DNA of 57,500 bases from Prorocentrum cordatum (lineage: Eukaryota > Sar > Dinophyceae > Prorocentrales > Prorocentraceae): the NCBI GenBank assembly GCA_963575745.1, contig CAUYUJ010000925.1, positions 102,501-160,000 on the forward strand, in the 5' to 3' direction. The first letter of the stretch is position 1; every line of letters starts with the position of its first letter. Below, one piece after another: positions 42,851-54,056 of the stretch. Under the pieces are notes generated by a model, which saw only the letters and a list, made by a program, of their open reading frames with translations, was not told the origin of the DNA and did no database searches. The position numbers were made by a program, and so were the translations under genes.

Positions 42851-44280
42851 GGCCTCCTCCTCCTCCTCGTCCCTTCTCCCTGCTCGCTGCTCCCTTCTCC
42901 TCCTACCTCCCTCCCTCCCTCCTGCCATCCTGCCCTTCATCCCTCCCTCCCTCGTTCCATCTCTTCTTCCTCCTCTTCCTTCACCTACTCCTTCATCTCC
43001 TCCTCCCTTCTCCCTTCTCTCTTTCTCCCCCTCCTCCTCTTATCCTCTTCTCCTCCTCCTCCTCCTCCTCCATTCCTTGTCCTTATAAATAGAACTTCTC
43101 CCTGTCGCACCTCGAGGCCATTTTTGGGGGGCGAGTCGGGCGTTTCACTTGAGACTTCCTCACCGCTTATGACCCTGAAGCTGAAAAATGACAACTCCAA
43201 GTTTCTTAATAAGCGTCGGGGGGGCGTCAACCCCGCCGACAGCCCCACATCAACCCGCGTCGCGGGCAGCCACCGCGCGTCGAAGGCGCTCCGACCCCCG
43301 TCGCGGCGCGACGACGAGGCGAGGTTGACCCCCGTCGGGAGGGTACCCCCCCTCCCCACGCTTATTAAGAAACCCAGAGAACAGTTTCACAGATGGAGGG
43401 CGGGTGGTTTTCAAAATGTGGGTTTCGCTTTGGCGCACATTTGTTTTAAACATGTGCAAGAGCTTCACGGGTTGAGGGCGGCTCCTTTTCAAAATGTGGC
43501 TCTCGCCTACGCGCCGCGCACATTCGTTCAACATGTTGCAAGAGCTTAGCGGGTTGAGGGCGGCTCCTTTTCAAAATGTGGTTCTCGCCTTAGCGCCGCG
43601 CACATTCGTTTCACACATAAAATAATTTGACGGGTTGAGGGCGGGTGGTTTTCAAAACGTGGCTCTCGCTTTACCGCCGCGCGCAGTCGCTTAACATATA
43701 AAATGTATTGACGGGTTGAGAACGTGTGGTTTTCATAATGTGATTATCGTGTGAGCGCTGCGCACACTCGCTTAAAACAATGCAAGAGCTTCACAGATGG
43801 AGGGCGGCTGGTTTTCAAAACGTGGCTCTCGCCGTAGCGCCGCGCACGTCCGTTTTGTCAACATGTGCCCGAGCTTCACTGATTGAGGCTCGGCTCGTCT
43901 TCAAAATGTGGCTCTTGCCTTAGCGCCGCGCACATTCGTTGTACAAGTGTGCACGAGTTTCACGGAACCCCATGATCAGCGTACCAGAACTTGCGTTCTG
44001 GAAAGACTCCGGATTATGAGGGCGCAACAGTCACGTTGATTCGCGGTGTTGCAGTCCCAGCAATGGCGTTCTGGTACGATTCAGGGTCGTCAAGACGCGA
44101 ACAGTCAGGTTGATCCGTGCGTTGGAATCCCGAGAACAACGTTTTGGCATGTTTCAGGGTCTTCAAACGGTTGTTTTCCAACGAGGCAGTTCCCTCAGTG
44201 GAAATGAACCGTTGTAGGGGCTTCTGAAGAGTAAGCTCGGAGCGAGGGTTTATTCCAACATCGTTGCTGACTCTTGGCTC
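42851..44280 (+). repeat. Composite satellite copy C
   Basis: TCC-rich tract (42853-43070), leader CCTTATAAATAGAACTTCTC (43081), seven monomers of about 80 bp (43374-43965), about 72-bp monomers (43970-44215), and a closing segment with GAGGGTTTATTCCAACATCG. The leader-array junction is split by the element at 43201-43373. Confidence 0.85.
43201..43373. mobile_element. MITE-like element with 16-bp perfect terminal inverted repeats
   Basis: Ends GTTTCTTAATAAGCGT (43201-43216) and ACGCTTATTAAGAAAC (43358-43373) are exact inverted copies. The 173-bp interior is GC-rich with a further inverted GTCAACC/GGTTGAC pair. It lies inside a satellite junction that is uninterrupted in copies B and D. No clear target duplication. 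Confidence 0.8.
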
Positions 44281-45235
44281 TATCCTTCTTCTGTATTAGA
44301 ACATACTCTTACTCCCCCCTCTGTCTGGCCGATAACAACCCCACCTGGGCCCTCCCATCCTGACGGCAAACAGTAAATACACAGTTTCCGTTGTTCTTCT
44401 CAGCATGGCTTGTCTTGTGGTCGACGAAGCGAAATGCGTGTCACGAGTGGGACGCGGCGCACATCGCGCGCGGACGTCTGAGGCAACCCCCAGCGGGAGG
44501 GGCCATCCTACAGGTCAAAAACCATACAATGTCGACATGTTTCTTCTCAGCGAGGGCTTTCTCGTCGTCGGCTTTGCGAAACGCGTGGCAGGAATGGGGC
44601 GCGGTGCACATCGCGCGCGACAGGGCGAAATGTCGCTCTCGCTTCAGCGCCGCGCGTATGTTTTCTGAAAGTTACGTTCCCGCTAAGGCGCGACGCACAT
44701 TTTTCGCTCGCCAATTCGTCGAGCGCCTAGAGCCCCCTGGGGCCTCCCAGGGTCTCCTGGAACATCCTCGGGCTTCCCGGGATTTCCCCAGGGCTTCGGG
44801 GATCTTCCTGGGGCCTCCTGAGGCATCCTGGGGTTTCCTTGGATTCCCCGGGGCTTCCTGACACCTTCTAGGGGCTCCCTGAAGTTTCCTGGCACCTCCT
44901 GGGGCTTCCTGGGCCCTCCTGGATTCCCCTAGGGCTTCCTAGGGTTCGCTGGGGGTTCCTGCAACCTCCTGGGGCGTCCTGAGGTTTCCTGGGGCCTCCT
45001 GAGGTTTCCTGGGGCCTCTTCGGCTCGTCTTGAAATTCCAGCGCAGTCTTTGAGACGCGCCAGGAATGTCCCGTCTGTAACCGCCATCGCGGCTGCATCA
45101 GCTGTGGCAAACCACCTTTCCGATCTGATTCCTGTCCCCAGTTACGCCAGCACTGTTTCCTATGTTGTGGGAGGGCGGGTGGGAATGGGCATGCCATGCT
45201 TGACTCGCTCGAGTTGGCTAGCTTGACGCTAGTCC
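44281..45235. repeat. Decayed satellite monomers and an 18-bp minisatellite
   Basis: 44390-44710 has diverged relatives of the 80-bp monomer (GGGACGCGGCGCACATCGCG at 44450). 44725-45030 is a degenerate repeat of CCTGGGGCTTCCTGAGG-like words. No gene. Confidence 0.6.
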
Positions 45236-46095
45236 TGCTCCTCTTCTTCCTCATCCTCCACCTCCCTCCTCCTCCTGCTCCACCTCCCTCCTCTTCCTCC
45301 TCCTCCTCCTCTTCCTCCTCCTCCTCCTCCTCCTCCTTCTCTTCCTCTCCTCCTCCTCATCATCCTCCTCCTCCTCCTCCTCCCCCTCCTCTTCCTCCTC
45401 CTCCTCCTCCTCCTCCTCCTCCTCCTCCTCCTCCTCCATTCCTTCCCTTACATATAGCTTATCCCCGCCGCACCACGATGCCAGTTTCCAGGGCGGCCGG
45501 GCGTTTCGCATGAGACTTCCGCACCATAATATGACTCTGAAGCTTAAGAAGTGGCAACAGTTTTACAGCTGGAGGGCGGGTCGTTTTCAAAATGTGGCTC
45601 GCGCCTTAGCGCCGCGCACATTCGTTCAACCAAGTTGCAAGAGCTTCACGGATTGAGGGCGAGTCGTTTTCAAAATGTGGCTCGCGCTTTAGCGCCGCGT
45701 CCACTCGTTTAGAATATGTGCAAGAGCTTCACGGATTGAGGGCAAGTCCTTTTCAAACTGTGGTTCTCGCCTTAGTGCCTCGCACATTCGTTTATAAACC
45801 TGTGCTCTGGAAGGGTTCAGGATTATGCGGGCGCAACAGTTACGTTGATTCGCCGAGTTACAGTCCCAGGAATGGCTATCTGGTACGATTCAGGGTCGTC
45901 AAGATTTGAACAGTCAGGTTGATCCGTGGCGTTGGAATCTCGAGAACAATGTTTTTGCATGCTTCTGGGTCTTCAAACTGTTGCCTTCCAACGGGGCAGT
46001 TCCTTCAATGGAAATGAATCGTTCTTCATCCTTCTCTTCCTCCTCCTCTTCCTCCTCCTCCCTCTCCTACTCCAATCCTTGTCCTTATAAGTAAC
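45236..46095 (+). repeat. Composite satellite copy D
   Basis: TCC tract (45240-45440), leader (45441-45540), three monomers of about 83 bp (45545-45800), about 72-bp monomers (45800-46000), then another TCC stretch (46020-46080) and the start of a further leader at 46081. Confidence 0.8.
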
Positions 46096-47030
46096 TCCTC
46101 CCTGTCGCACACAGAGGCGTGTTGGCAAGGGGGGGGGGTCTGAGGTTGCCCACAGAAAAGAGCCCACGGCGCAGCGCCCATGCGAAAGAGCGCGTCGAGA
46201 TGGAGCGGGCCTAAGGTCTGAGGTGGCCCAGTACAGGTTCTGGCCAGCAGGACGGGAGTGGAGGTTCGAGGCGCTGGGTTCGGGAAGGCTTCTTGCTTTG
46301 TTCGGCCTCAGGGGGCTGTGTGCGAGCCCCGGGACCGTCAAAAGCTGATCCTGGGTGAAACAGAGGGATCCGAGGAGAGATTGGGAGACAGATATTAGGC
46401 GGAGTTGCCCTAAGCCCCCCTTCTTGACCGATTGTTTCGGGGCCCATTCAGTTCAGACCCTGCGGCCACCTCCAACGTGAGAGGGTGTCGTTCAAGGCTC
46501 AGCGATTCACGCGGCATCAGGATCCAGAGCCCACGCCATCATGTCAGAAACCTGCCGTATCACGAGCATTGGCGGTGGCAGGAGGAGGGTCTCGCAGACA
46601 CCGCCTTAGTTAGATCAGATTGCATTGGGAGTCATGTGTGGTCGACTGCCGTGCGCGCTTCCACACCTGCAAAAGGTTTGCCAGCGTGGATCCCAAACTG
46701 TTGTCTCTTTGGCTCTCCATGTGCCATACTTGTATATATGTGGTGCAACCAGAGTATAGTGCACCGTAATCGTTACGACATGTATGGTGCAATCCTTATG
46801 GTGCAAGATACGTTGTGCACGCAGCCTGCCATTCTTCAGCGAAGTCGTTTTTGTGACCTCCTTCAGGCGCTGGAGTTGCAGAGGCCATACTTTATGTGCC
46901 CTCGGTTTCTTCGACGCAGCTCCTCACCATCATGATTTACAATTAGTTTGGAAGGCAGCTTCACACATTATCCCAGTGCGACCCTACCTAGGAGTTGGAG
47001 CCCCTAGGAAAGCAGCATTAGTAGTATCAG
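46096..47030. other. No recognised gene
   Basis: Mixed sequence. 46735-46815 has repeated TGGTGCAA/AGTGCACC words like those at 7640-7745 and 10375-10455. Confidence 0.4.
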
Positions 47031-47139
47031 TAAAGCTAAGCTGAAGCTAAGTTAAAGCTAAGCTAAAGCTAAAGCTAAAGCTAAGCTAAAGCTAAGCTAA
47101 AGCTAAGCTAAAGCTAAGCTAAAGCTAAGCTAAAGCTCC
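47031..47139. repeat. AAGCTA/AAGCTAAGCTA tandem repeat
   Basis: About 100 bp of alternating GCTAA and GCTAAA units, period 11-12 bp. It is not the TTTAGGG telomere type. Confidence 0.85.
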
Positions 47140-47860
47140 CAGGGGACGGGGGGAACCGCAGGGCGGATGCCGGGGGAACCGCCCGGGGCGTTTTCCACTG
47201 CCTGGCCCTTTAAGCTAACCGAGTAAGAACCCTTCTAGGCAGAGCTTAGGTAGGGAATGAGGGCAAAGGATCAGCAATTCTACAGGTGCCAGGAGGGAGG
47301 ATGTTAACTATTTGAAGCTAGCAGTAAATTGTTTGCAATATGCTACCACACTCCGCCATCTTCATGCTTTGATATCTCAAGACAACAAGTGTGCACGCTT
47401 CGCTAATACCCAACAGCCCATTCAGAAACGATGCCCAGACAGAAGACTGCCGTCATATGAAAGCTAGCGAGCACGCGGAGCAGGCCCAATAATCAGTTAG
47501 TTATATACCATTCCGTTTTATCATAGGAGGGAGTAGGGCGGCGGCCAGGACGCCTCGTAGGGGAGGAAGAGGGTGACATGCTCGTCCCCCGGAGAAGTAA
47601 AGGGTGAGATGTCCTCTCCATGAGCGTGCGGCTTCGCTGGCGGGGGGCTATCGCCGATCTGTCGGCGATGCACCGCCGATTCCAGGTCAATGCGGCCCCC
47701 CCCCCCTGAGCCGGTCCCCCCCCCCCTCACGTTCCCCCTCCGTCCCCGACATCCGCCGATATGTGTTTGTTCGGTTCGTGGCCGCCGAGGACTCGACCGC
47801 CTCGCTGGGGTAGTTGTTCGTCCCAGAGCAGCGTCTGATGTTCTTGGGGCCCCCCCCCTC
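47140..47860. other. No recognised gene; one perfect small hairpin
   Basis: ATCGCCGA-TCTG-TCGGCGAT at 47650-47669 is a perfect 8-bp stem with a 4-base loop. Otherwise nothing. Confidence 0.4.
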
Positions 47861-48182
47861 CTCCTCCTCCTCCTCCTCCTCCTCCTCCTCCTCCTCCTCC
47901 TCCTCCTCCTCCTCCTCCTCCTCCTCCTCCGCCTCCTCCGCCTCCTCCGCCCTCCTCCTCCTCCTCCTCCTCCTCCTCCTCCTCCTCCTCTCCTCCTCCT
48001 CCTCCTCCTCCTCCTCTCCTCCTCCTCCTCCTCCTCCGCCTCCTCCTCCTCCTCCCCCCTCCTCCTCCGCCTCCTCCGCCTCCTCCCTCCTCCTCCCCTC
48101 CTCCGCCTCCTCCCCCTCCTCCTCCCCCTCCTCCTCCTCCTCCCCCTCCCCCTCCTCCTCCTCCCCCTCCTCCTCCGAGGCC
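47861..48182. repeat. CTC microsatellite
   Basis: About 320 bp of CTC/CCT with CCGCCT interruptions. Frames over it are poly-Leu, poly-Ser, poly-Pro or poly-Glu and not genes. Confidence 0.9.
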
Positions 48183-48448
48183 GAAGTCAGGGGCAGCAAA
48201 CCGCTGGTTCGACAGGAACCGGATCGTCGGAGAGCTGGGATCGCTGCCCCTCGGCCCTCGCTCCGGGGAGCGCTTGCCCTTGGCATCGCTCGGACGTGTG
48301 CATGTTTCCTTCGGCGAGGACCATCGAGGAGCATCCTTGATCATTTCGCGAAAAAACCACGCACGAGGCCGAAAAAAACACAGGGGATGGACGTCCGAGC
48401 GATGGCCAGTGAGCAGGAGGTACGGCGACGGCGACGAACGTGCCTGGT

Positions 48449-48660
48449 GTCGGCGGCGGGCCCAGGGGGGAAGTGAGGGGGGGCAGGCCCTCTCAGAGGC
48501 GGCGGGGCTGCTCAGGAGCCCTCGTGCCTCCTGGGAAGTCTTCGCTGGGCCTGCTCCGAAGATGGTGGGCCTTCTCCGAGGATGGGGGCCGGCTCCTCAG
48601 GAGGCTGGAGTGTCTCTGAGAGAAGCCCCGCCGCCTTCCGCGGAGGCCTGCCCCGTTATT
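48449..48660. mobile_element. Foldback MITE-like element, copy 2, right end uncertain
   Basis: Left end GTCGGCGGCGGGCCCAGGGG, then a GGCAGGCCCTCTCAGAGG palindrome and GGGGCTGCTCAGGAG. The right half is diverged and ends near CCTGCCCCGTTATTTTCTCT. Confidence 0.55.
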
Positions 48661-48882
48661 TTCTCTTCTAGGGGGACATACAATGATATACAGTCGGAGC
48701 CCTGAAGAAGGAACCCTTTTCGTTGAGGAGGGGCTCCGTGTTCCTTAAGTGTGTCGCAGCTTGCCTTGGATGTTCCTTACTTAGGTTTTCGATACGAAGT
48801 CGAAGTTGAACTTATGGAAAATAGGGGCCTCGTTCCTTATGTAGGGTTCCTTAGGTCAACGCCCCGACTGTAAACATAACCA
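48661..48882. other. Spacer with GTTCCTTA words
   Basis: Repeated GTTCCTTA-TTAGG words (48745-48860). No gene. Confidence 0.35.
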
Positions 48883-49015
48883 CTCGGAGGTCCGTGCCGA
48901 TTTCTCGGATCGGCTGGACCCCCCTCCCTGGCACGCGGAGCGCCCCGGGGGCGGCGCCAGAATCGCCGCCAGGGGCTCCCAGCGCCGATCCGAAGAAGCC
49001 GCGCGGACCTCCGAG
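48883..49015. mobile_element. Small inverted-repeat element
   Basis: Left CTCGGAGGTCCGTGCCGATT and right end CCGCGCGGACCTCCGAG form about 32-bp imperfect terminal inverted repeats in a 133-bp unit. A diverged copy lies at about 55293-55408. Confidence 0.65.
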
Positions 49016-49035
49016 CTTTGACGCTTGTGTCATCG

Positions 49036-49241
49036 TGTGTTCCCCGGGAGGTGAAACGGGGGCCGGCCTTCTCAGAAGGCGGCGGGGCTTCTCAGGAGAC
49101 CTCCGGCCTTCTCAGCAGTCGTGTTCATCTTCGGAGGAGGCGCAGCGAAGACGTATCAGAAGGCGCGGGGGCTTCCGAGAAGCCCCGCCACCTTTGAGAA
49201 ACCCTGCCCCCTCTCGCCTCCCCTCTTGGGCCCGCCGCCGA
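49036..49241. mobile_element. Foldback MITE-like element, copy 3
   Basis: Left half GGCCTTCTCAGAAGGCGGCG; right half CTTCCGAGAAGCCCCGCC, then CCCTGCCCCCTCTCGCCTCC and the end CCCGCCGCCGAG. The left terminus is degenerate. Confidence 0.6.
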
Positions 49242-49925
49242 GTTTGGCCTTCGGGTCATGGCCTGGGTCTCCGGCGGCCGTTCGGGGCGAGCCGGTCACC
49301 CCTGGAACGCCCTTCGGTTAGGCGCAGCCGCTGGAACGCTCCCCGAGGCCGAAAGGCCGCCGAGAGCCAACGCCGAATCCCCGGAAGCCTCGAACCTCGA
49401 AGCTTCCCCCCTGGGGCTCGCCGCTAAAGGTGGCCTACGCGACCCTGAGAACAATTCGCACAGTGTCCACTCACAAGCGCCCGAGAGCCACATGTCTCCA
49501 TCGATGTAGTGGATCGTGCATCCCCCGCGGCGGATCCAGACCTTTTGCGAGACTCCAGAAACCTCGAACCCCGAAGCTCGAATCCGAAACTTGCTTGTGG
49601 GCCCCTTCATTCTCGCCCTCCCCCCCTCCCTGGGGTATGTTTGGGGTATGTTTTATTTTCCGTCGAAAATCCCCCCTGTAGGGGGACACGATCCAAGAAG
49701 TCGCGCGGAGCGCCACAAGTTTCTATTCATGCCGTTTGTTTCTTCGTATATACCCCCCTCCTCCTCCCCCCCTGGCGGCGGGTTCGCCGCCAAAGGTTGC
49801 CTACTCGACCTGCGACGCGCCGGAGAATAACATGAGCCAGATCCACCTCGGGCACCAGGAGCGCCGGGCCGGCCAGGCCTGCCAAGGGTAGGGGGCTCCC
49901 CCCGCGGCGCCCTGCGGAGGGGGTG
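49242..49925. other. No recognised gene
   Basis: GC-rich mixed sequence with frames on both strands but no family resemblance. Confidence 0.4.
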
Positions 49926-50545
49926 AGACGAGGGGGAAGGGGCGGGGGGGAGGAGGGGGAGGAGGAGAGGAGGAGAGGAGGAGGAGGAGGAGGAGGAGAA
50001 AAAGGAAAAGGAGGAGGAGGAGGAGGAGGAAAAAGAGGAAAAGGAGGAAGGAGGAGGAGGGAGGAGAAGGAGGAGGAGGAGGAGGAGAGAGAGGAGGAGG
50101 GGGGAGAAGGGGAAAGGGGAGGAGGAGGAGAAGGAAAAAGAGGAAAAGGAGGAGAGGAGGAGGAGGAGGAGGAGAAGGGGAGGAGGAGGAGGAGGAGGGA
50201 GGAGGAAAAGGAAAAGGAGGAGGAGGAGGAGGAGGAGGAAGAGGGAGGAGGAGAAGTGAGAGGAGGAGGAGGGGGAGAAGGAGGAAGAGGAGAAGGGGGA
50301 GGAGGAGGGGAAGGAGGGAGGAGGAGGAGGATCGAGGAGGAGGAGGAGGAGGAGGAAGAAGAAGAGGAGGAGGAGGAGGAAGAAGAAGGAGGAGGAGGAG
50401 GAGAAGAGGAGGAGGAGGAGGAGGAGGAGGAGGGGGAGGGGTAATAGAAAGGGAGGAGGAGGAGGAGGAGGAGGTTAAGGCTGAGGATGGGTAGGAGGAG
50501 GAGGAGGAGGAGGAGGAGGACGGAGGAGGAGGCAGAAGAGGATGA
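49926..50545. repeat. Long GGA/GAA purine tract
   Basis: About 620 bp almost wholly A and G on the plus strand, one of the two longest purine runs in the window. Frames over it are low complexity. Confidence 0.95.
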
Positions 50546-50900
50546 GGAGGAGGTGAGGGTCAGAGCCAGAGCAAGCCCAGGATCCATCAACGAACCTCCC
50601 GTCCCAAGCCCCATCGCAGTATCCCTTCACTGTAATTCCGAGAGGCGCACCCTCGACAGACGAGCGCTACGTGTGATTGCCGTTCACGCGATAGCCCCTT
50701 TTGAACAGTCGTGCCCTTCATCTTCCCAGCTGTATCAAGAGCCCTCCAGACATGCGACCCGACAGCTCGTGGAGATGTCCAGCGAGAGCCCCTTTTCCGA
50801 GAGTGAGCGCGCTCCACCCGTGGAACCAGCGCACACGGTCACGCCTGCGGTCACAAAGCTCGACGGTGTACCGAGCGGGAGCCGCGTGTTGAGTAGGAGC
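50546..50900. other. No recognised gene
   Basis: Short unique stretch between purine and GT tracts. No gene seen. Confidence 0.4.
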
Positions 50901-51345
50901 CGCGTGTGTGTGTGGTGTGTGTGTGTGGTGTGTGTGTGTTGTGTGTGTGTGTGTGTGTCATGCGTCGTGCGTTGCTTGTTGTGTGGTGTGCGGCGTGTGG
51001 TGTGTTGTGTGGTTTGTCTGTTGTGTCGTGTGTGTTGCGTGCTGTGTGCTGTGTGGGGGGTGTTTGTTGTGTTGTCGTGGGTTGTGGGTTGTGGGTTGTG
51101 TGTGTTGTGTGTGTTGTGTGGTCTGTGTTGTGTGGTGTGTGTTTGTGGTTTGTACATTGTGTGTTGTGGGCTGTGTCTGTGTGTCTGTGTGTCTGTGTGT
51201 GTGTGTCTGTGTGTCTGTGTGTGCGTGTGTGTGTGTGTGTGCGTGTGTGTGCGTGTGTGTTTTGTGTGTGTGTGTGTCTATGTATGTGTCTGTGTCTGTG
51301 TCTGTGTCTGTGTGTCTTTGTGTGTATTTGTGTGTGTGTCTTTTT
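50901..51345. repeat. GT-rich low-complexity tract
   Basis: About 445 bp almost devoid of A, made of GTGTGTG, TTGTGTGG and TGTCTGTG words. Confidence 0.9.
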
Positions 51346-52432
51346 CTGCGTGAGCAGTTGCGCCATCAAAGCTGAGGGGTTCTCTGGCGAGGGCCCTCCA
51401 CCCATGCAGATCCTGGAAACTGCTCAGGCACGTCTGCGCGGCGCTCAGACATGAGGAGCGGTTGGGGACGTCAAGGGCTCCATGATCACCACCATGGGAA
51501 ATTATCGGTTGAAGCGCCAGGCCCGCCCTATTGACGCCTCTGACGCTGCGAAGGGGAGGTTTGCTTATGAGGAAGAGCGGGGGGTATGAGAAGGGCGACC
51601 ACCTCGCAGCAACGAGTGCAAGCGAGGACATGAACACTGGCTACCGCGTTGGTGCCGTGGCGTACCTGCAATTGCCCAGCGTTGCCAGGATGAGCAGGTG
51701 ATCATTCAGGCCCCAGGAGGAGGTGGAGGAGGAACAGGGAGGGGTCTCCGTGCCAGAGCAATAGAGAACCTCCGCGCCTAGTATCACATACGAGGCGGCC
51801 TGCAATCCCAAAGGTCATCCCAATCGAACCCCAACGACATCCGAAGAGCGAAGATGTCGATCCCTCATGCTTGGCCGCCAGGCTCGACAGGTGGCCATCC
51901 GCCACGCGCACTGACTGCTGCGTCAGCGCGTTCCCTGGCGGCCTTCAGCTCGTCGGCCGCCGTGCTCCGCCAGGCTCGACAGGTGGCCATCCGCCACGCG
52001 CACTGCTGCGTCAGCGCGTTCCCTGGCGGCCTTCAGCTCGTCGGCCGCCGTGCTTTCTGCCCCGGGTCTCGGGCCCGCCCTGGGGCTCGGAGCTCCCGTG
52101 GGCGAGGCGCACCTCCCCGATGGCGAGCCGCCCGTCGAGCCCCCTCGTGCTCGGCCTCCGGCTGCTGGCACGGGTGCCGTCCCGCGAGCGAGCTCGCTCG
52201 GCGAAGCGCCGAGGGGGAACGGTCGGAGGGGGGGGGGGGGGGGGCGAGCCTTCTCAAGAGGCTCCGAAGGCCTTCACAAGCATTGTTCTTCTTTCTCTTA
52301 TGGCCACCAGTCGTCGTACAAAAAGCGTGATGCTCCATATCAAAACGAGTTCTTGAACGAGCAACGACAGCGAGTAGCCATACATCAACTTGTGATGCTC
52401 CAGCTGGACAGCGGCGGCGGGGGAAGCTGGAT
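51346..52432. repeat. 84-bp tandem duplication and unassigned sequence
   Basis: CAGGCTCGACAGGTGGCCAT and the following 80 bases occur twice (about 51888-51971 and 51972-52052). 52223-52275 has a G run and a partial foldback-family arm. The rest holds no gene I can support. Confidence 0.65.
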
Positions 52433-52435
52433 GAG

Positions 52436-52654
52436 TCGGCGGCGCGCCCCTGGGGGAAGTGAGAGGGGGCAGGCGCTCCCAGAAGGCGGTGGGACTTCTC
52501 CGAGGCCCCCCGGATTTCTGAGAGGCCCTCTGCGGCTTCGGAGGAGGCTCACGCGGGAAGCTCCTCGGGGGGCCGACTGCACGCGGTTATGGGAAAGCCT
52601 TCTGCGAGCGCCTGCCCCTCTCTCTTCCCCCCTGGGCGCGCCGCGCCTAGACTC
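52436..52654. mobile_element. Foldback MITE-like element, copy 4
   Basis: Left TCGGCGGCGCGCCCCTGGGG, then AAGTGAGAGGGGGCAGGCGC; right GCGCCTGCCCCTCTCTCTTC, then CCCCCCTGGGCGCGCCGCGC. Arms of about 45 bp are inverted copies. No target duplication is evident. Confidence 0.75.
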
Positions 52655-53885
52655 GGGGCAAGCATTCCAGGCGCTTTAGATCCGAAGTCAGGGGCAGTCT
52701 CTGGGCATCCTCGACTTGTAAAGTTGACGCACCAGGCCCCAACGGAGTCTTCTCTTCTCCTTTGTTGGTGCGCCGCCGATTCGCGCAGCTCCCGCCGGCG
52801 CCGCCGCTGCCCGAAAGGGCGGCGTCCGGGCCGGCGAGGAGGCGTGCGTCGGGGGGGGGATCCGACGGCGCGCCCGCCTTGGATACGGCTCCCAGGGCGA
52901 GAGGCAAACGAGCTGCTCCTCCCCGCGCTGCCTCGTCCTCGTCTGCTTCCATCTTCCCTCCTGGCTCTTCCTCCCGCTCTCCACGGGTCTCTGCGCGCTC
53001 CTCTCCTTCTGCTCTGGGGCATTTTAACCTTGGCGCCCGTCCGCGGTGAATCCAGTTGCGTGCGTAGAACTTCCGATCTGCAAAGATGTCCAGCGTGCCG
53101 TAGACCAGCGCCACTGAATATCACTCGGATGATATGTGCTTCATGAGTTGCGGGAAATTAAACCCAGCATGCCGTTGACCAGATGGTCTCTGCGCTCCTG
53201 GCGGCGCGACCCCTTCAGGCTTGCCCAGCGGTCCTCGGCCTCACATCGCGGAGCCATCTGTGCCAGCGGTCCTCGGCCTCACCTCGTGTAGCCATCTGTG
53301 CGGCGGCCTTGAAGGACAAAGGACGCCAACTGCCCCAGTCCCCGAGCTGCTACCTCGAGACGACCCTGGCCAGCTCCGCCGTCGCATGTTCGAGCCGAGC
53401 TGGCTCCGCCCATCATGGCGATAACACGGTTGCCCCCCTCGAGGCGGCTGGGCGTATCCAGTAAGAAGGTATGGGAGCCCTGCATACCGTCTCAATTCCG
53501 TCTCCAGCGTCGGGTAACGTCTGGTATTCAGTGAGATAGCGCCGACTCAGCGTCGATTTAGCGTCGGGAAGCGTCGATTAGCCACGATCTGGCGTCGATC
53601 ACCATCGATTCGCGTCGATTCGCGTCGATCGCCGTCGGCCAACAAGATGGTAGGGGAGGCTCCCACGAGTTGCCACCGAAGGCTCTGGAGGGGCTATGGT
53701 ATTCGTGCCGTTCCTTAGATCCGGGTGGCGGGACCTGCGCGTGGCCGAGGCTCCCCGTTGCAAGGAAAGCCCGCTCGTTCCTGGAAGTACTCGGCGCTCC
53801 CTGTGGTAGCACGGCGACGGTATGAGCTGCTGCATGCGCGGCCCCAGATGTCCCGACTTGTGCGTCCGCGTGCATGTTCCGCTCA
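52655..53885. repeat. Unassigned sequence with two minisatellites
   Basis: A 38-bp duplication with CAGCGGTCCTCGGCCTCAC lies at 53228-53300. 53545-53635 has GCGTCGATT words repeated. The remaining sequence shows no gene. Confidence 0.5.
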
Positions 53886-53890
53886 CTCCG

Positions 53891-54051
53891 TCGGCGGCGC
53901 GCCCGGAGGGGAAGGGGGAAGGGGTTGGCCTTCTCAGAAGGCTCGGAAGTGACAGAGAAAATGTCGCAGAAGGCGCGCGGGCTTCTGAGAAGTCCCGCCG
54001 CCTTCTGAGAAGGCATTCTCCTTCTCACGTCCCCCCCTCGCTCGCCGCCGA
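53891..54051. mobile_element. Foldback MITE-like element, copy 5
   Basis: Ends TCGGCGGCGCGC and GCTCGCCGCCGA. Inside are GCCTTCTCAGAAGGC, GGGCTTCTGAGAAGTCCCG and GCCTTCTGAGAAGGC. Flanked by CTCCG at 53886-53890 and 54052-54056, a 5-bp target duplication. Confidence 0.85.
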
Positions 54052-54056
54052 CTCCG

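Noticed and set aside
47031-47139. AAGCTA repeat as a telomere
   Set aside because: Not the TTTAGGG type and internal to the window; a simple tandem repeat.
47650-47669. Perfect hairpin as a transcription terminator
   Set aside because: No adjacent gene and no T run; intrinsic terminators are not expected in this nuclear context.
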